Source of the DNA: Pseudomonadota bacterium
Lineage (GTDB): Bacteria > Pseudomonadota > Gammaproteobacteria > Burkholderiales > Thiobacillaceae
Direction: 5' to 3'
DNA length: 6,401 bases
Assembly: GCA_030836725.1 (NCBI GenBank)
Contig: JAUPLV010000123.1
Location: 1 to 6,401, forward strand
Each line of letters starts with the position of its first letter. The stretch's first letter is position 1. The notes below the pieces were generated by a model. It searched no databases. It had not been told where the DNA came from and worked only from the letters and a program-made list of their open reading frames with translations. Both the position numbers and the translations under genes were made by a program. This document shows, one piece after another, positions 1 through 6,200 of the stretch.

Positions 1-496
1 CACCATTGCGGAACGTACGCACATCCTCGCACTGAATGCGTCCATGCACGCGGCGTCAGCCGGTGAGGCCGGACGCGGATTCGCGGTGGTGGCGGAAGAG
101 GTGCAGCGACTCGCTGAAAACTCCCGTCAGGCAACGGCGCAAATCGCCACGCTGGTCAACAACATTCAGGTCGAAACGGTCGATACCGTGAACACCATGA
201 ACGCCGCCATCACCCAGGTTGTGGACGGTTCGCGACTCGCGGAGCAGGCCGGCGAACAGATGAAGCTGACGCAGGAGGCAACCGCCGGTCTCGTGGAATC
301 CGTTCGTCAGATTGCCGCCAGCTCGCAAGAGCAGGCGCAGCAGTCCAGCGGTCTTCTGTCCCGCGCCGAAGACATCCGCAAGAGTTCCGAGCATACCAGC
401 CGTGAACTTGTCGAGCAGTCGGAGCAGACAGGAAACCTGGTGGAATACGCGAAGGCGTTGCTGGGCGCGGTGCGTGTATTCAAGCTGCCGGCCTGA
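1..496 (+). CDS. pilJ: PilJ-type methyl-accepting chemotaxis protein, C-terminal fragment
   Basis: This is the cytoplasmic signalling domain of the pilus chemoreceptor that controls the ChpA/PilL kinase. The frame is open to the left edge (first full codon at position 2), so the sensor domain, membrane segments and start codon are missing. The fragment begins in the conserved hairpin tip of MCPs, reading ILALNASMHAASAGE and then GRGFAVVAEEVQRLAENS, the region that contacts CheA and CheW. The rest is a long Ala/Gln/Glu-rich coiled coil returning from the tip. The protein ends in VFKLPA; a C-terminal FKLP, together with AASAGE in the tip, is as I recall typical of PilJ rather than of flagellar receptors. 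It lies 63 nt upstream of the kinase gene in the same reading frame and closes with tandem stops, TGATGA at 494-499. Tip residues that differ from common MCPs (THILALN rather than TNLLALN) fit the PilJ class. Membership in the family is very likely; the exact orthologue is inferred from the neighbouring chpA-like gene. Confidence 0.9.
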   Translation, partial: TIAERTHILALNASMHAASAGEAGRGFAVVAEEVQRLAENSRQATAQIATLVNNIQVETVDTVNTMNAAITQVVDGSRLAEQAGEQMKLTQEATAGLVESVRQIAASSQEQAQQSSGLLSRAEDIRKSSEHTSRELVEQSEQTGNLVEYAKALLGAVRVFKLPA

Positions 497-503
497 TGAC
501 CGG

Positions 504-526
504 CGCCGGGCGCATTCCGCCCGGCG
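504..526 (+). other. 9-bp perfect GC hairpin between pilJ and chpA
   Basis: CGCCGGGCG at 504-512 pairs perfectly with CGCCCGGCG at 518-526 around a CATTC loop. It begins 5 nt after the tandem stop codons of pilJ. No T-run follows (the next bases are gccctgcaaccc), so it is not a standard intrinsic terminator. It could act as a leaky attenuator or as an mRNA stability or processing structure that sets the ratio of receptor to kinase. That role is inferred; the palindrome itself is seen directly. Confidence 0.6.
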
Positions 527-559
527 GCCCTGCAACCCAGACTTTGCCATGGGTACGAT

Positions 560-3500
560 ATGAACAGGATAGATGATCCGGTGTCCGACCTCACTTCAGC
601 CGGGAAGAACGCGACCGAAATGTGGGATGCGGTAGGCTTGTCGCTGGATAAAGTCCTGGCGGCGTTGTCCGGGCGGGATGCGATCCTGGCGGACCCGAAG
701 GAAGCCGATGCTGCCCTGGGTATCTACAGCCGGGCGCTGAACGATATTTCGACGCTGGCGGCGGATTACAGGTCCCTGGAACTGGTGGCGCTCACCATGC
801 GCATGTCCCGCCATGTGAGCGGCATGCGTGAACAGGGGCGAGGCTTGCGTCATGCGGACCTCGATTTCCTCGAACAATGGCCAGTGCAACTCGCCGCCTA
901 TCGGACGGCCCCGGATGGGCCTGCGGGCATGCAGGCGCTGGAGGCGCTGGAGGCGCGCTTGCATGGCGATCACTCGTCCAGCCCGTTGCCTCGGAATGAG
1001 GGCGAGTCGACGATCGGGTTGCTGCAAATGCCCGGTGATGTGCCGGTAACCGACGGTGGCCTGGTCATCGATGAGGTGCCGGGACCGGGCGGTTGCGGGA
1101 CAACCGTAGCCAGTTCCATGGAAGAGGCGGTTTCGCCCGCAGGCGAAATTCCGCCGGGAGTCGCGCCCCTCGATGCCGCTGCCGATGTCTCGCAGTTGCT
1201 GGGGGAGATGGAAACCCTGTTTTCCGCAGCCGAGCAGTTCGATGTCCTCGGCCTGCAGGAGATTTGCCTGCGGGTTCGGCACAACATGGAGCGTTATCAG
1301 GAGGAAGACGGCCTCGATCAGGCCGCCCTCGACAGGCTGTCGCGGTTCCCGCCTCTGGCCTATGGCTATCTGGAGTCCCCCCAGTCGCCGGAGGCGGCAT
1401 CCGCACTCGTCGATTTCCTGCGGGGCGATTGGCCTGCGCCGCTCGATGCCGACGAGGCCGAGGCCATGCTGTTTCTGCTCCAGGATGGTTTCGGCGTGCC
1501 TGCGCAGGACGATGCATCAAGCACACAGGATGTCCCGAGCGCGCAAGACGACGCATCCCTGAAAGCGGTTGACGCAAGGGACGAGGCGGTACCAGCCCCG
1601 CTCCAGCAGGCTGACGCTATGGTTGACGATGCAACTCACGTTGCCGCAGCCGCATCGGTGGAGGAGGCGGTTTCGCCCGTGGGCGAAATTCCGCCGAGAG
1701 TCGCGCCCGCGGATGCCGCCACCCTCGATGTCGCGCCGCTGCTGGAGGAAATGGAAACCCTCTTTGCCACGGCCGAGCAGTTCGATGTCCTCGGCCTGCA
1801 GGAGATATGCCTGCGGGTTCGGCACAACATGGAGCGTTATCAGGAGGAAGACGGCCTCGATCAGGCCGCCCTCGACAGGCTGTCGCGGTTCCCGCCTCTG
1901 GCCTACGGCTATCTGGAGTCCCCCCAGTCGCCGGAGGCGGCATCCGCACTCGTCGATTTCCTGCGGGGCGATTGGCCCGCGCCGCTCGATGCCGACGAGG
2001 CCGAGGCCATGCTGTTTCTGCTCCAGGATGGTTTCGGCGTGCCTGCGCAGGACGATGCATCAAGCACACAGGATGTCCCGAGCGCACAAGACGAACCCGG
2101 CGCGCAAGATGACGCATCCCTGAAAGCGGTTGACGCAAGGGACGAGGCGGTACCAGCCCCGCTCCAGCAGGCTGTTGTGGACATTGGCGACGAAACGCAC
2201 GTTGCCGAGCCCCAGAGCGTCATCAGAGGGTTGATGGGCTTGTTCACCCAGGAATTGCTGGAAACGCAGACGGAACTGGCGCGTATGCTCGTCGAAGCGC
2301 TGTCGCCCGGAAGCTCGCCCGAGCAGCGGCGGGAGGCGATCGAAAACTATGCGGAACAGATTGAGCGGATCGGCATGGGCGCGGAAGCGGTCGGCCTTTC
2401 TTCCCTGAGCCGTTATGCCACTTCCATGCACAGACGGATTCATCACGCGGCCTCCAGCAGTCTGACCGCGCAACAGCACGAGGCCCTGGTCTTGCTGCCG
2501 GGTTCGCTGCGCGCTTATCTGGCCGCGCCGGACGATCCGAGCACCGGCGCGGGCCTGATCGATCTGCTTCAGGGAGACGTCTGGAGGCCGTCGCCGGAGC
2601 CTGGCTATGTCAATGCGCTGACACTTGGCTTGGCGATGGTGGAGCAGACGAAGGATGCGCCCGATGCGGTAGCCCGCCAGACGAAGGCGCAACCCGAGGA
2701 TGTCGTGCTGACCCTGCCGGCGGACCTGAACCAGGAACTGCTGGACGGTCTGCTGCTTGAACTTCCCGTGCATACCGGCGAATTCTCCGCGGCCATCCAG
2801 CACCTCGCCGCGGGTTCGGGAACCCTGGCCGACATCGATGTCGCCAAGCGTGCGGCCCATACGCTCAAGGGCGCGGCCAATACGGTGGGCATCAGGGGCA
2901 TTGCAACCCTGACGCACCATGTCGAGGACATCCTCGTCGCGCTGTCCAAACACTCCGCCCTGCCGAACCGGGCTCTGGCCGAAACGCTGTCCAATGCGGG
3001 CGACTGCCTGGAAGCGATGGGTGAAGCGGTGATGGGGACCGGCCCCGAGCCGGACTATGCTTTGGCCGTGGTGCAGGAAATTCTGGACTGGGCCAACAAG
3101 ATCGACCGCGAAGGCATTCCCGCTGCGGATGATGAGATGGCGCATGCGCCATCCGACGCTTCCAATGCCGGTTCCGGGGATGAATCCGGCGCCGCTGCCG
3201 GCGCAGCGTCGCTGCTGCAGCATGAGGCCATGGTGCGGGTTCCGGCCAGCCTGATCGACGAGCTGTTGCGGCTGATGGGTGAAAACATCATCTCCACCGG
3301 ACAGTTGCGCGAACGTTTGCGCCGTCTGGTTCAGCAAAACAGGGTCTTGCAGGAACAAAACCATGTGTTCCTGCAACTGGCGATCGAGCTGGAGGAAATG
3401 GTCGATCTGCGCGATGCCGGGCGGACGTTCGGACAGGCGCGCGACGACGATGATTTCGATCCGCTGGAGTTCGAGCACTACAGCGAACTTCACACCCTGA

Positions 3501-5050
3501 GCCGCCGCCTGATCGAGGCTGCGACCGACGCCGGCGAGTTGTCCCGCGATACCAAAAACGAACTTAGCGACCTCAATGAACTGGTCGAGGTTCAGAGCCG
3601 GCTGCATACCCAGGGCCAGAACACGGTTTTGCGCACCCGCATGGTGCCGGTGGCGACTATCGTATCCCGCATGCAGCGCAGCGTGCGCCAGGCCGCGCGG
3701 CTGCTGGACAAGCAGGTTGCGCTGGTCGTGAACGGCTCCGACACGATGGTCGACAGCAATATTCTCAACGACCTGGTCGACCCGCTGATGCACATGCTGC
3801 GGAATTCCGTCGATCACGGAATCGAGCCGCCCCCGCAGCGTGCGGCTGCCGGAAAATCCGGCGAGGGGCGCATCGAACTGTCTTTCCTGCGCGAGGGCAA
3901 CCAGGTGGTGGTCCGCTGCCGCGACGACGGCGCCGGCCTGAACCTGGCGGCGATCAAGCGCAACGCCGAGGAAAAGGGGCTGATCGCCGTCGGGCAGTCG
4001 CCGAGCGACGACGAACTCGCCCGCCTCATTTTTGCGCCAGGATTTTCCACCCGCAACGAGTCCACCCAGGTCTCCGGCCGGGGGATCGGCATGGATGTGG
4101 TCTATAGCCGGGTGTTGCAGCTCAAGGGCATCATCAATCTCCATGGCACGGCCGGTCAGGGTCTGGAGATCGAGATCCGCCTGCCGGCCACGCTGATTTC
4201 GACCTACGCGCTGCTGGTGCGCGCCCGTCAGCACGTTTTTGCCATCTCCAGCTATGGCATCCATGATATCCACTATGTCACTCCCGACCAGATACATGCC
4301 GTCGGCTCGGAGCAATTCTTCCGGCTGGGCGAGGAGATCTATCCGCTCGCCGATTTCTCCGCCTTGCTCAATCTTCCGCATAGCCGTCGCAGCAACGAAC
4401 GCGACGAAGGCTTCCCGGTATTGCTGGTGCGCCAGGACAGCGGTGCGGTGCACGCGGTCCGGGTGCAGGAGATCATCGACAGCAGCGAACTGGTGGTGAA
4501 AGGTTTCGGGCGTTATGTGCCGAAACCGCAGGGTGTGGTGGGCGCCACCATTTTGGGTGACGGCAGCGTGGCGGCGGTGATCGACCTGCCTGAGGTGATG
4601 CGCAAGTCGGTTCGTTTGACGAGCGCTTCGGAGTCGCAGGATTCTCACGCTTCGCGGAGCGATGCCGCCGGCGGCAGGGCCTTGCGCTTCACCGCGCTGG
4701 TTGTCGACGATTCGCTGTCGGCGCGGCGCGCCACCGCGCAGTTCATGAAGGATGCCGGCTTCGATGTGCGTACCGCCATCGACGGACTCGAGGCTGTTTC
4801 GATCCTCGACAAGTGGAAGCCGAAAATCATGCTGGTCGACATGGAAATGCCGCGCATGAACGGTCTGGAGCTGACCTCGCACGTTCGCGCCAGGGACGGC
4901 ATGGAAAACGTGCCTGTGATCATGATCACCTCGCGTTCTACGGAGAAGCACCGGCAGCAGGCCGAGTCGGTCGGGGTCAACGTCTATCTCACCAAGCCGT
5001 TTTCCGATGACCAACTGCTCAAGCACGTGATGGAATTGACGGCGACGTGA
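560..5050 (+). CDS. chpA: ChpA/PilL-type hybrid CheA histidine kinase with receiver domain
   Basis: This is the central kinase of the type IV pilus (twitching) chemosensory pathway, also called PilL, cytoplasmic and bound to receptor arrays. In order: four degenerate Hpt-like helical modules (about 30-135, 208-310, 389-491, 555-695) joined by acidic Ala/Pro/Gln linkers; one canonical Hpt (about 719-855) with AHTLKGAANTVG, phosphoacceptor H767; a CheA-like dimerisation region from about 892, starting VRVPASLIDELLRLMGEN and containing FDPLEFEHYSEL near 965-976; and an HATPase domain with N box LRNSVDHGIE (N1082), G1 box DDGAG (1122-1126), F box FAPGFST (1158-1164) and G2 box GRGIGM (1173-1178). 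Then come a CheW-like domain (about 1205-1345) and a receiver (about 1377-1494) with D1383/D1384, phosphoacceptor D1427, T1457 and K1479. All catalytic signatures are intact. At 1496 residues it is much shorter than P. aeruginosa ChpA (about 2470 residues, more phosphotransfer domains). ATG 560 is the first in-frame start after the pilJ stops, although the ribosome site is poor (GGGTA at 551). Modules 2 and 3 are a near-identical duplication. Confidence 0.95.
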   Translation: MNRIDDPVSDLTSAGKNATEMWDAVGLSLDKVLAALSGRDAILADPKEADAALGIYSRALNDISTLAADYRSLELVALTMRMSRHVSGMREQGRGLRHADLDFLEQWPVQLAAYRTAPDGPAGMQALEALEARLHGDHSSSPLPRNEGESTIGLLQMPGDVPVTDGGLVIDEVPGPGGCGTTVASSMEEAVSPAGEIPPGVAPLDAAADVSQLLGEMETLFSAAEQFDVLGLQEICLRVRHNMERYQEEDGLDQAALDRLSRFPPLAYGYLESPQSPEAASALVDFLRGDWPAPLDADEAEAMLFLLQDGFGVPAQDDASSTQDVPSAQDDASLKAVDARDEAVPAPLQQADAMVDDATHVAAAASVEEAVSPVGEIPPRVAPADAATLDVAPLLEEMETLFATAEQFDVLGLQEICLRVRHNMERYQEEDGLDQAALDRLSRFPPLAYGYLESPQSPEAASALVDFLRGDWPAPLDADEAEAMLFLLQDGFGVPAQDDASSTQDVPSAQDEPGAQDDASLKAVDARDEAVPAPLQQAVVDIGDETHVAEPQSVIRGLMGLFTQELLETQTELARMLVEALSPGSSPEQRREAIENYAEQIERIGMGAEAVGLSSLSRYATSMHRRIHHAASSSLTAQQHEALVLLPGSLRAYLAAPDDPSTGAGLIDLLQGDVWRPSPEPGYVNALTLGLAMVEQTKDAPDAVARQTKAQPEDVVLTLPADLNQELLDGLLLELPVHTGEFSAAIQHLAAGSGTLADIDVAKRAAHTLKGAANTVGIRGIATLTHHVEDILVALSKHSALPNRALAETLSNAGDCLEAMGEAVMGTGPEPDYALAVVQEILDWANKIDREGIPAADDEMAHAPSDASNAGSGDESGAAAGAASLLQHEAMVRVPASLIDELLRLMGENIISTGQLRERLRRLVQQNRVLQEQNHVFLQLAIELEEMVDLRDAGRTFGQARDDDDFDPLEFEHYSELHTLSRRLIEAATDAGELSRDTKNELSDLNELVEVQSRLHTQGQNTVLRTRMVPVATIVSRMQRSVRQAARLLDKQVALVVNGSDTMVDSNILNDLVDPLMHMLRNSVDHGIEPPPQRAAAGKSGEGRIELSFLREGNQVVVRCRDDGAGLNLAAIKRNAEEKGLIAVGQSPSDDELARLIFAPGFSTRNESTQVSGRGIGMDVVYSRVLQLKGIINLHGTAGQGLEIEIRLPATLISTYALLVRARQHVFAISSYGIHDIHYVTPDQIHAVGSEQFFRLGEEIYPLADFSALLNLPHSRRSNERDEGFPVLLVRQDSGAVHAVRVQEIIDSSELVVKGFGRYVPKPQGVVGATILGDGSVAAVIDLPEVMRKSVRLTSASESQDSHASRSDAAGGRALRFTALVVDDSLSARRATAQFMKDAGFDVRTAIDGLEAVSILDKWKPKIMLVDMEMPRMNGLELTSHVRARDGMENVPVIMITSRSTEKHRQQAESVGVNVYLTKPFSDDQLLKHVMELTAT
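1126..1155 (+). other. Compound hairpin at the start of repeat copy 1
   Basis: GGCGG plus TTTCGCC (1126-1137) can pair with GGCGAAA (1142-1148) and, past a two-base TT bulge, CCGCC (1151-1155). This gives a 12-bp stem with a CGCA loop, all inside the coding sequence. The same structure recurs in copy 2 with a different loop. It may be an mRNA structure, a recombination-prone palindrome or simply a result of the encoded EAVSPxGEIPP sequence. Confidence 0.55.
1502..1558 (+). repeat. Hexapeptide-repeat linker, copy 1 (three units)
   Basis: The linker after the first duplicated module reads AQDDAS, S, TQDVPS, AQDDAS: short units with Gln-Asp at every 6-7 residues. The first and last units are also alike in DNA (gcgcaggacgatgcatca and gcgcaagacgacgcatcc). 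It is probably a flexible acidic spacer between helical modules. Confidence 0.7.
1666..1695 (+). other. Compound hairpin at the start of repeat copy 2
   Basis: This is the same 12-bp stem with TT bulge as at 1126-1155: GGCGGTTTCGCC at 1666-1677, loop CGTG at 1678-1681, GGCGAAA at 1682-1688 and CCGCC at 1691-1695. Both stem arms are unchanged, while two of the four loop bases differ from copy 1. Confidence 0.55.
2045..2119 (+). repeat. Hexapeptide-repeat linker, copy 2 (four units)
   Basis: The linker after the second duplicated module reads AQDDAS, S, TQDVPS, AQDEPG, AQDDAS, one unit more than copy 1. The extra 18 nt are at 2093-2110. The in-frame unit change fits replication slippage or unequal recombination between the short GCGCAAGA-like repeats. 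Confidence 0.7.
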
Positions 5051-5051
5051 C

Positions 5052-5546
5052 ATGAATCCGAAGCGTAACGATGGTCTGCCGCCCGCCGACGAAACAGCCT
5101 ATGCGCTGTTGCGCCTGGATGAACTGCGCTTACTCGTACCACAGCACGATATCCGGCTCCTCGAGCCTTCCGTGGATGTGACGCTGGACGCCCCACCGGC
5201 GGGTGGTATCGGTTGGATGACGTTCCGGCAGCAGCGTGTTCCCGTTTTCAGTCTTTCCGCGGAGCTCAATTGGCAGTCCGAGGCGGAGAAGAGCCATACG
5301 ATCTGTGCTTTGCTGGAGGCGGAAGGGCGGTATTTCGGGCTGTTGTGCACCGAGGTCGGCCTGCTCGGAGCCGACGAAATTGCCTTCCATGAAATCCCGC
5401 GCGCCATGACCACGCCACAGGCACCGTTTCACCGTCTCGCCTTGCATGGCGATCATTTGGCATGCGTGTCATCCGCGTCGCAAATCTTCGCCTTTCTGCC
5501 ATCGCAGGGGACGAGTGTCGATCAGGGATTCCGGGAGTCGCTATGA
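5052..5546 (+). CDS. CheW-like adaptor protein (first of two)
   Basis: This 164-residue protein looks like a stand-alone, divergent CheW-fold coupling protein, which would bridge PilJ-type receptors and the ChpA kinase. After a short polar N-terminus, residues about 16-150 follow the CheW pattern: LLRLDELRLLVPQHDIRLLEP as the first strand pair, a central VGLLG-type segment, GWMTFRQQRVPVFSLS resembling the G..W.G..VPV.dL motif, then RYFGLLCTEVGLLG, and a last strand IFAFLP. There is no receiver, kinase or methylesterase motif. ATG 5052 lies one base after the chpA stop, so translation is probably coupled; no strong Shine-Dalgarno sequence is seen in the end of chpA. Divergence from classical CheW is high, so assignment to ChpC, PilI or another subclass cannot be made by eye. 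In P. aeruginosa this position is held by chpB, a CheB-type methylesterase, which this protein is not. Confidence 0.8.
   Translation: MNPKRNDGLPPADETAYALLRLDELRLLVPQHDIRLLEPSVDVTLDAPPAGGIGWMTFRQQRVPVFSLSAELNWQSEAEKSHTICALLEAEGRYFGLLCTEVGLLGADEIAFHEIPRAMTTPQAPFHRLALHGDHLACVSSASQIFAFLPSQGTSVDQGFRESL
5533..5537 (+). promoter_or_regulatory. Shine-Dalgarno site that sets the start of the second CheW-like gene
   Basis: GGGAG lies five bases upstream of ATG 5543. It supports this start over the in-frame ATG at 5461/5462, which would overlap the preceding gene by about 85 nt and add 27 residues that do not resemble CheW. Confidence 0.65.
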
Positions 5547-6034
5547 AAGAATCGACGGCGTGGCTGCTGGATTTCGGGGATGAACTATTTGCCGCGGTGG
5601 GCGAGCGGGAACTGATGCACCTCGTATCGCAGCCGCACTTGCTGACTGTGCCATTGTCGCCGCAGCACTGCGGTTCGGTGCTTGCGTGGCAGAAACATCT
5701 GTTGCCGGTATGGGATATCCGAACCTGGCTCGGACAACGCAGCGAGAGCGAGGGCGATACGCTTGCCGCCGTCGTGGGGTATCAGCACCGGCCACGGCAG
5801 ACGCCGATGTTCGGCGTCATCGCCCTGTCCAGCCCGCCGCGGCGTGTGATCGTGAAAGATACCGATGCCTGTGAACTGCCCGATGGGCGGTCGTGGCGAA
5901 CCATTGCGAGATCATGCTTCCTGCATGGGCAACAGCCGGTGCCGATCCTCGATTTGGCGGCGATGTTTACGCAAGCACCCAAACCTTCCGGTGTCCGTAA
6001 GAAAACAGAACCCCAACCCTTGGTTAACGGATGA
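5543..6034 (+). CDS. CheW-like adaptor protein (second of two)
   Basis: This 163-residue protein is a second CheW-fold adaptor, presumably part of the same pilus chemosensory array. It opens WLLDFGDELFAAVGERELMHLV, the usual first strands of CheW. A central GSVLAWQKHLLPVWDIRTWLG matches the G...w.g..lPV.DL...LG motif well, and the last strand VPILDLAAMF is typical. A basic, proline-containing tail (KPSGVRKKTEPQPLVNG) follows the fold. ATG 5543 overlaps the previous stop as ATGA (5543-5546), with GGGAG just upstream, a classic translational coupling arrangement. Sequence similarity to the first adaptor is low by eye, so this is not a recent duplication. It may correspond to ChpC, the CheW-like protein at the end of the P. 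aeruginosa cluster, but I cannot confirm orthology. It is the last + strand gene in the window. Confidence 0.82.
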   Translation: MKESTAWLLDFGDELFAAVGERELMHLVSQPHLLTVPLSPQHCGSVLAWQKHLLPVWDIRTWLGQRSESEGDTLAAVVGYQHRPRQTPMFGVIALSSPPRRVIVKDTDACELPDGRSWRTIARSCFLHGQQPVPILDLAAMFTQAPKPSGVRKKTEPQPLVNG

Positions 6035-6067
6035 CGGGAGAACAGTTCTGTCGGTGCCGGGATGCAA

Positions 6068-6099
6068 GGTGACTGGAACCCTGGGTGACTGGAACCCCG
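6068..6099. repeat. 16-bp tandem direct repeat, two copies
   Basis: GGTGACTGGAACCCTG at 6068-6083 is repeated as GGTGACTGGAACCCCG at 6084-6099, with one mismatch. It lies 34 nt after the stop of the second CheW-like gene, in the 166-nt noncoding stretch between convergent genes. Two copies are too few for a CRISPR, and no known operator is recognised. Each copy can form only a tiny stem (GGGT with ACCC). Confidence 0.8.
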
Positions 6100-6182
6100 G
6101 CGCAATAAAAACCTGGCTCGCGGATATCCCCCTAAACGCCCGCCCAGCCTTGACCGGATTGGCACCGGGCCGAGTCCGCAGC

Positions 6183-6199
6183 CGGCGATGCAATCGCCG
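6183..6199. other. 7-bp hairpin at the end of the minus-strand gene
   Basis: CGGCGAT (6183-6189) and ATCGCCG (6193-6199) form a perfect stem with a GCA loop, directly next to the minus-strand stop codon at 6201-6203. Neither strand has a T-run after the stem, so it is at best a weak or Rho-assisted terminator, perhaps serving both convergent transcripts. Confidence 0.4.
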
Positions 6200-6200
6200 C

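Larger units (their letters stand above)
1121..1660 (+). repeat. Intragenic tandem duplication, copy 1 (residues 188-367 of ChpA)
   Basis: This 540-nt unit encodes a hairpin-bearing leader (EEAVSPAGEIPP), a degenerate Hpt-like helical module, and an acidic linker ending with THVAAAASV. It is followed directly by copy 2. The near-identical core runs from 1229 to 1612. From 1229 to 1549 the two copies encode the same 107 residues, and from 1550 to 1612 they are identical in DNA. The module has no HxxKG motif. Its only His in the likely phosphoacceptor helix is H241 (RVRHNM), so phosphotransfer is doubtful. Confidence 0.95.
1661..2221 (+). repeat. Intragenic tandem duplication, copy 2 (residues 368-554 of ChpA)
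   Basis: This 561-nt unit is homologous to 1121-1660. It is longer by one codon near 1720-1731 (DAATLDV against DAAADV) and by one hexapeptide, 18 nt at 2093-2110 (EPGAQD). In the 384-nt shared core (1772-2092 plus 2111-2173) I count four substitutions, at 1807, 1906, 1978 and 2086, all at third codon positions and all synonymous. The start (1661-1771) and end (2174-2221) of the unit are much more diverged from copy 1. The copy ends with THVAEPQSV, matching THVAAAASV of copy 1, which defines the unit boundary. Confidence 0.95.

Noticed and set aside
549..563. Four-codon mini-ORF (ATG GGT ACG ATA TGA) whose stop overlaps the chpA start
   Set aside because: It has no ribosome binding site and is too short to tell from chance; the overlap with chpA ATG is interesting only if conserved in relatives.
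1093..2138. Other-frame ORFs on both strands across the duplicated region that themselves look like paralogous pairs
   Set aside because: They are shadows that look repeated only because the underlying DNA is duplicated. Synonymous-only differences in the chpA frame show which frame is under selection.
2060..5053. A 997-codon open reading frame antisense to chpA
   Set aside because: It is in exact codon register with chpA, so it stays open as long as the sense gene avoids TTA, CTA and TCA, which GC-rich genes rarely use. It ends at a sense TCA Ser codon. Its His/Arg/Gln-rich translation looks like a shadow and has no recognisable domain.
5462..5542. Upstream ATG giving a 27-residue longer second CheW-like protein
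   Set aside because: The extension lies wholly inside the first CheW-like gene and does not look like CheW. ATG 5543 has GGGAG upstream and an ATGA overlap.
6068..6099. Possible CRISPR array
   Set aside because: Only two directly abutting 16-bp units without spacers.
6102..6112. Minus-strand T-run (complement of AATAAAAA) as a terminator for the convergent gene
   Set aside because: No convincing GC-rich stem sits immediately before it on the minus strand, and the 7-bp hairpin at 6183-6199 is about 70 nt away.
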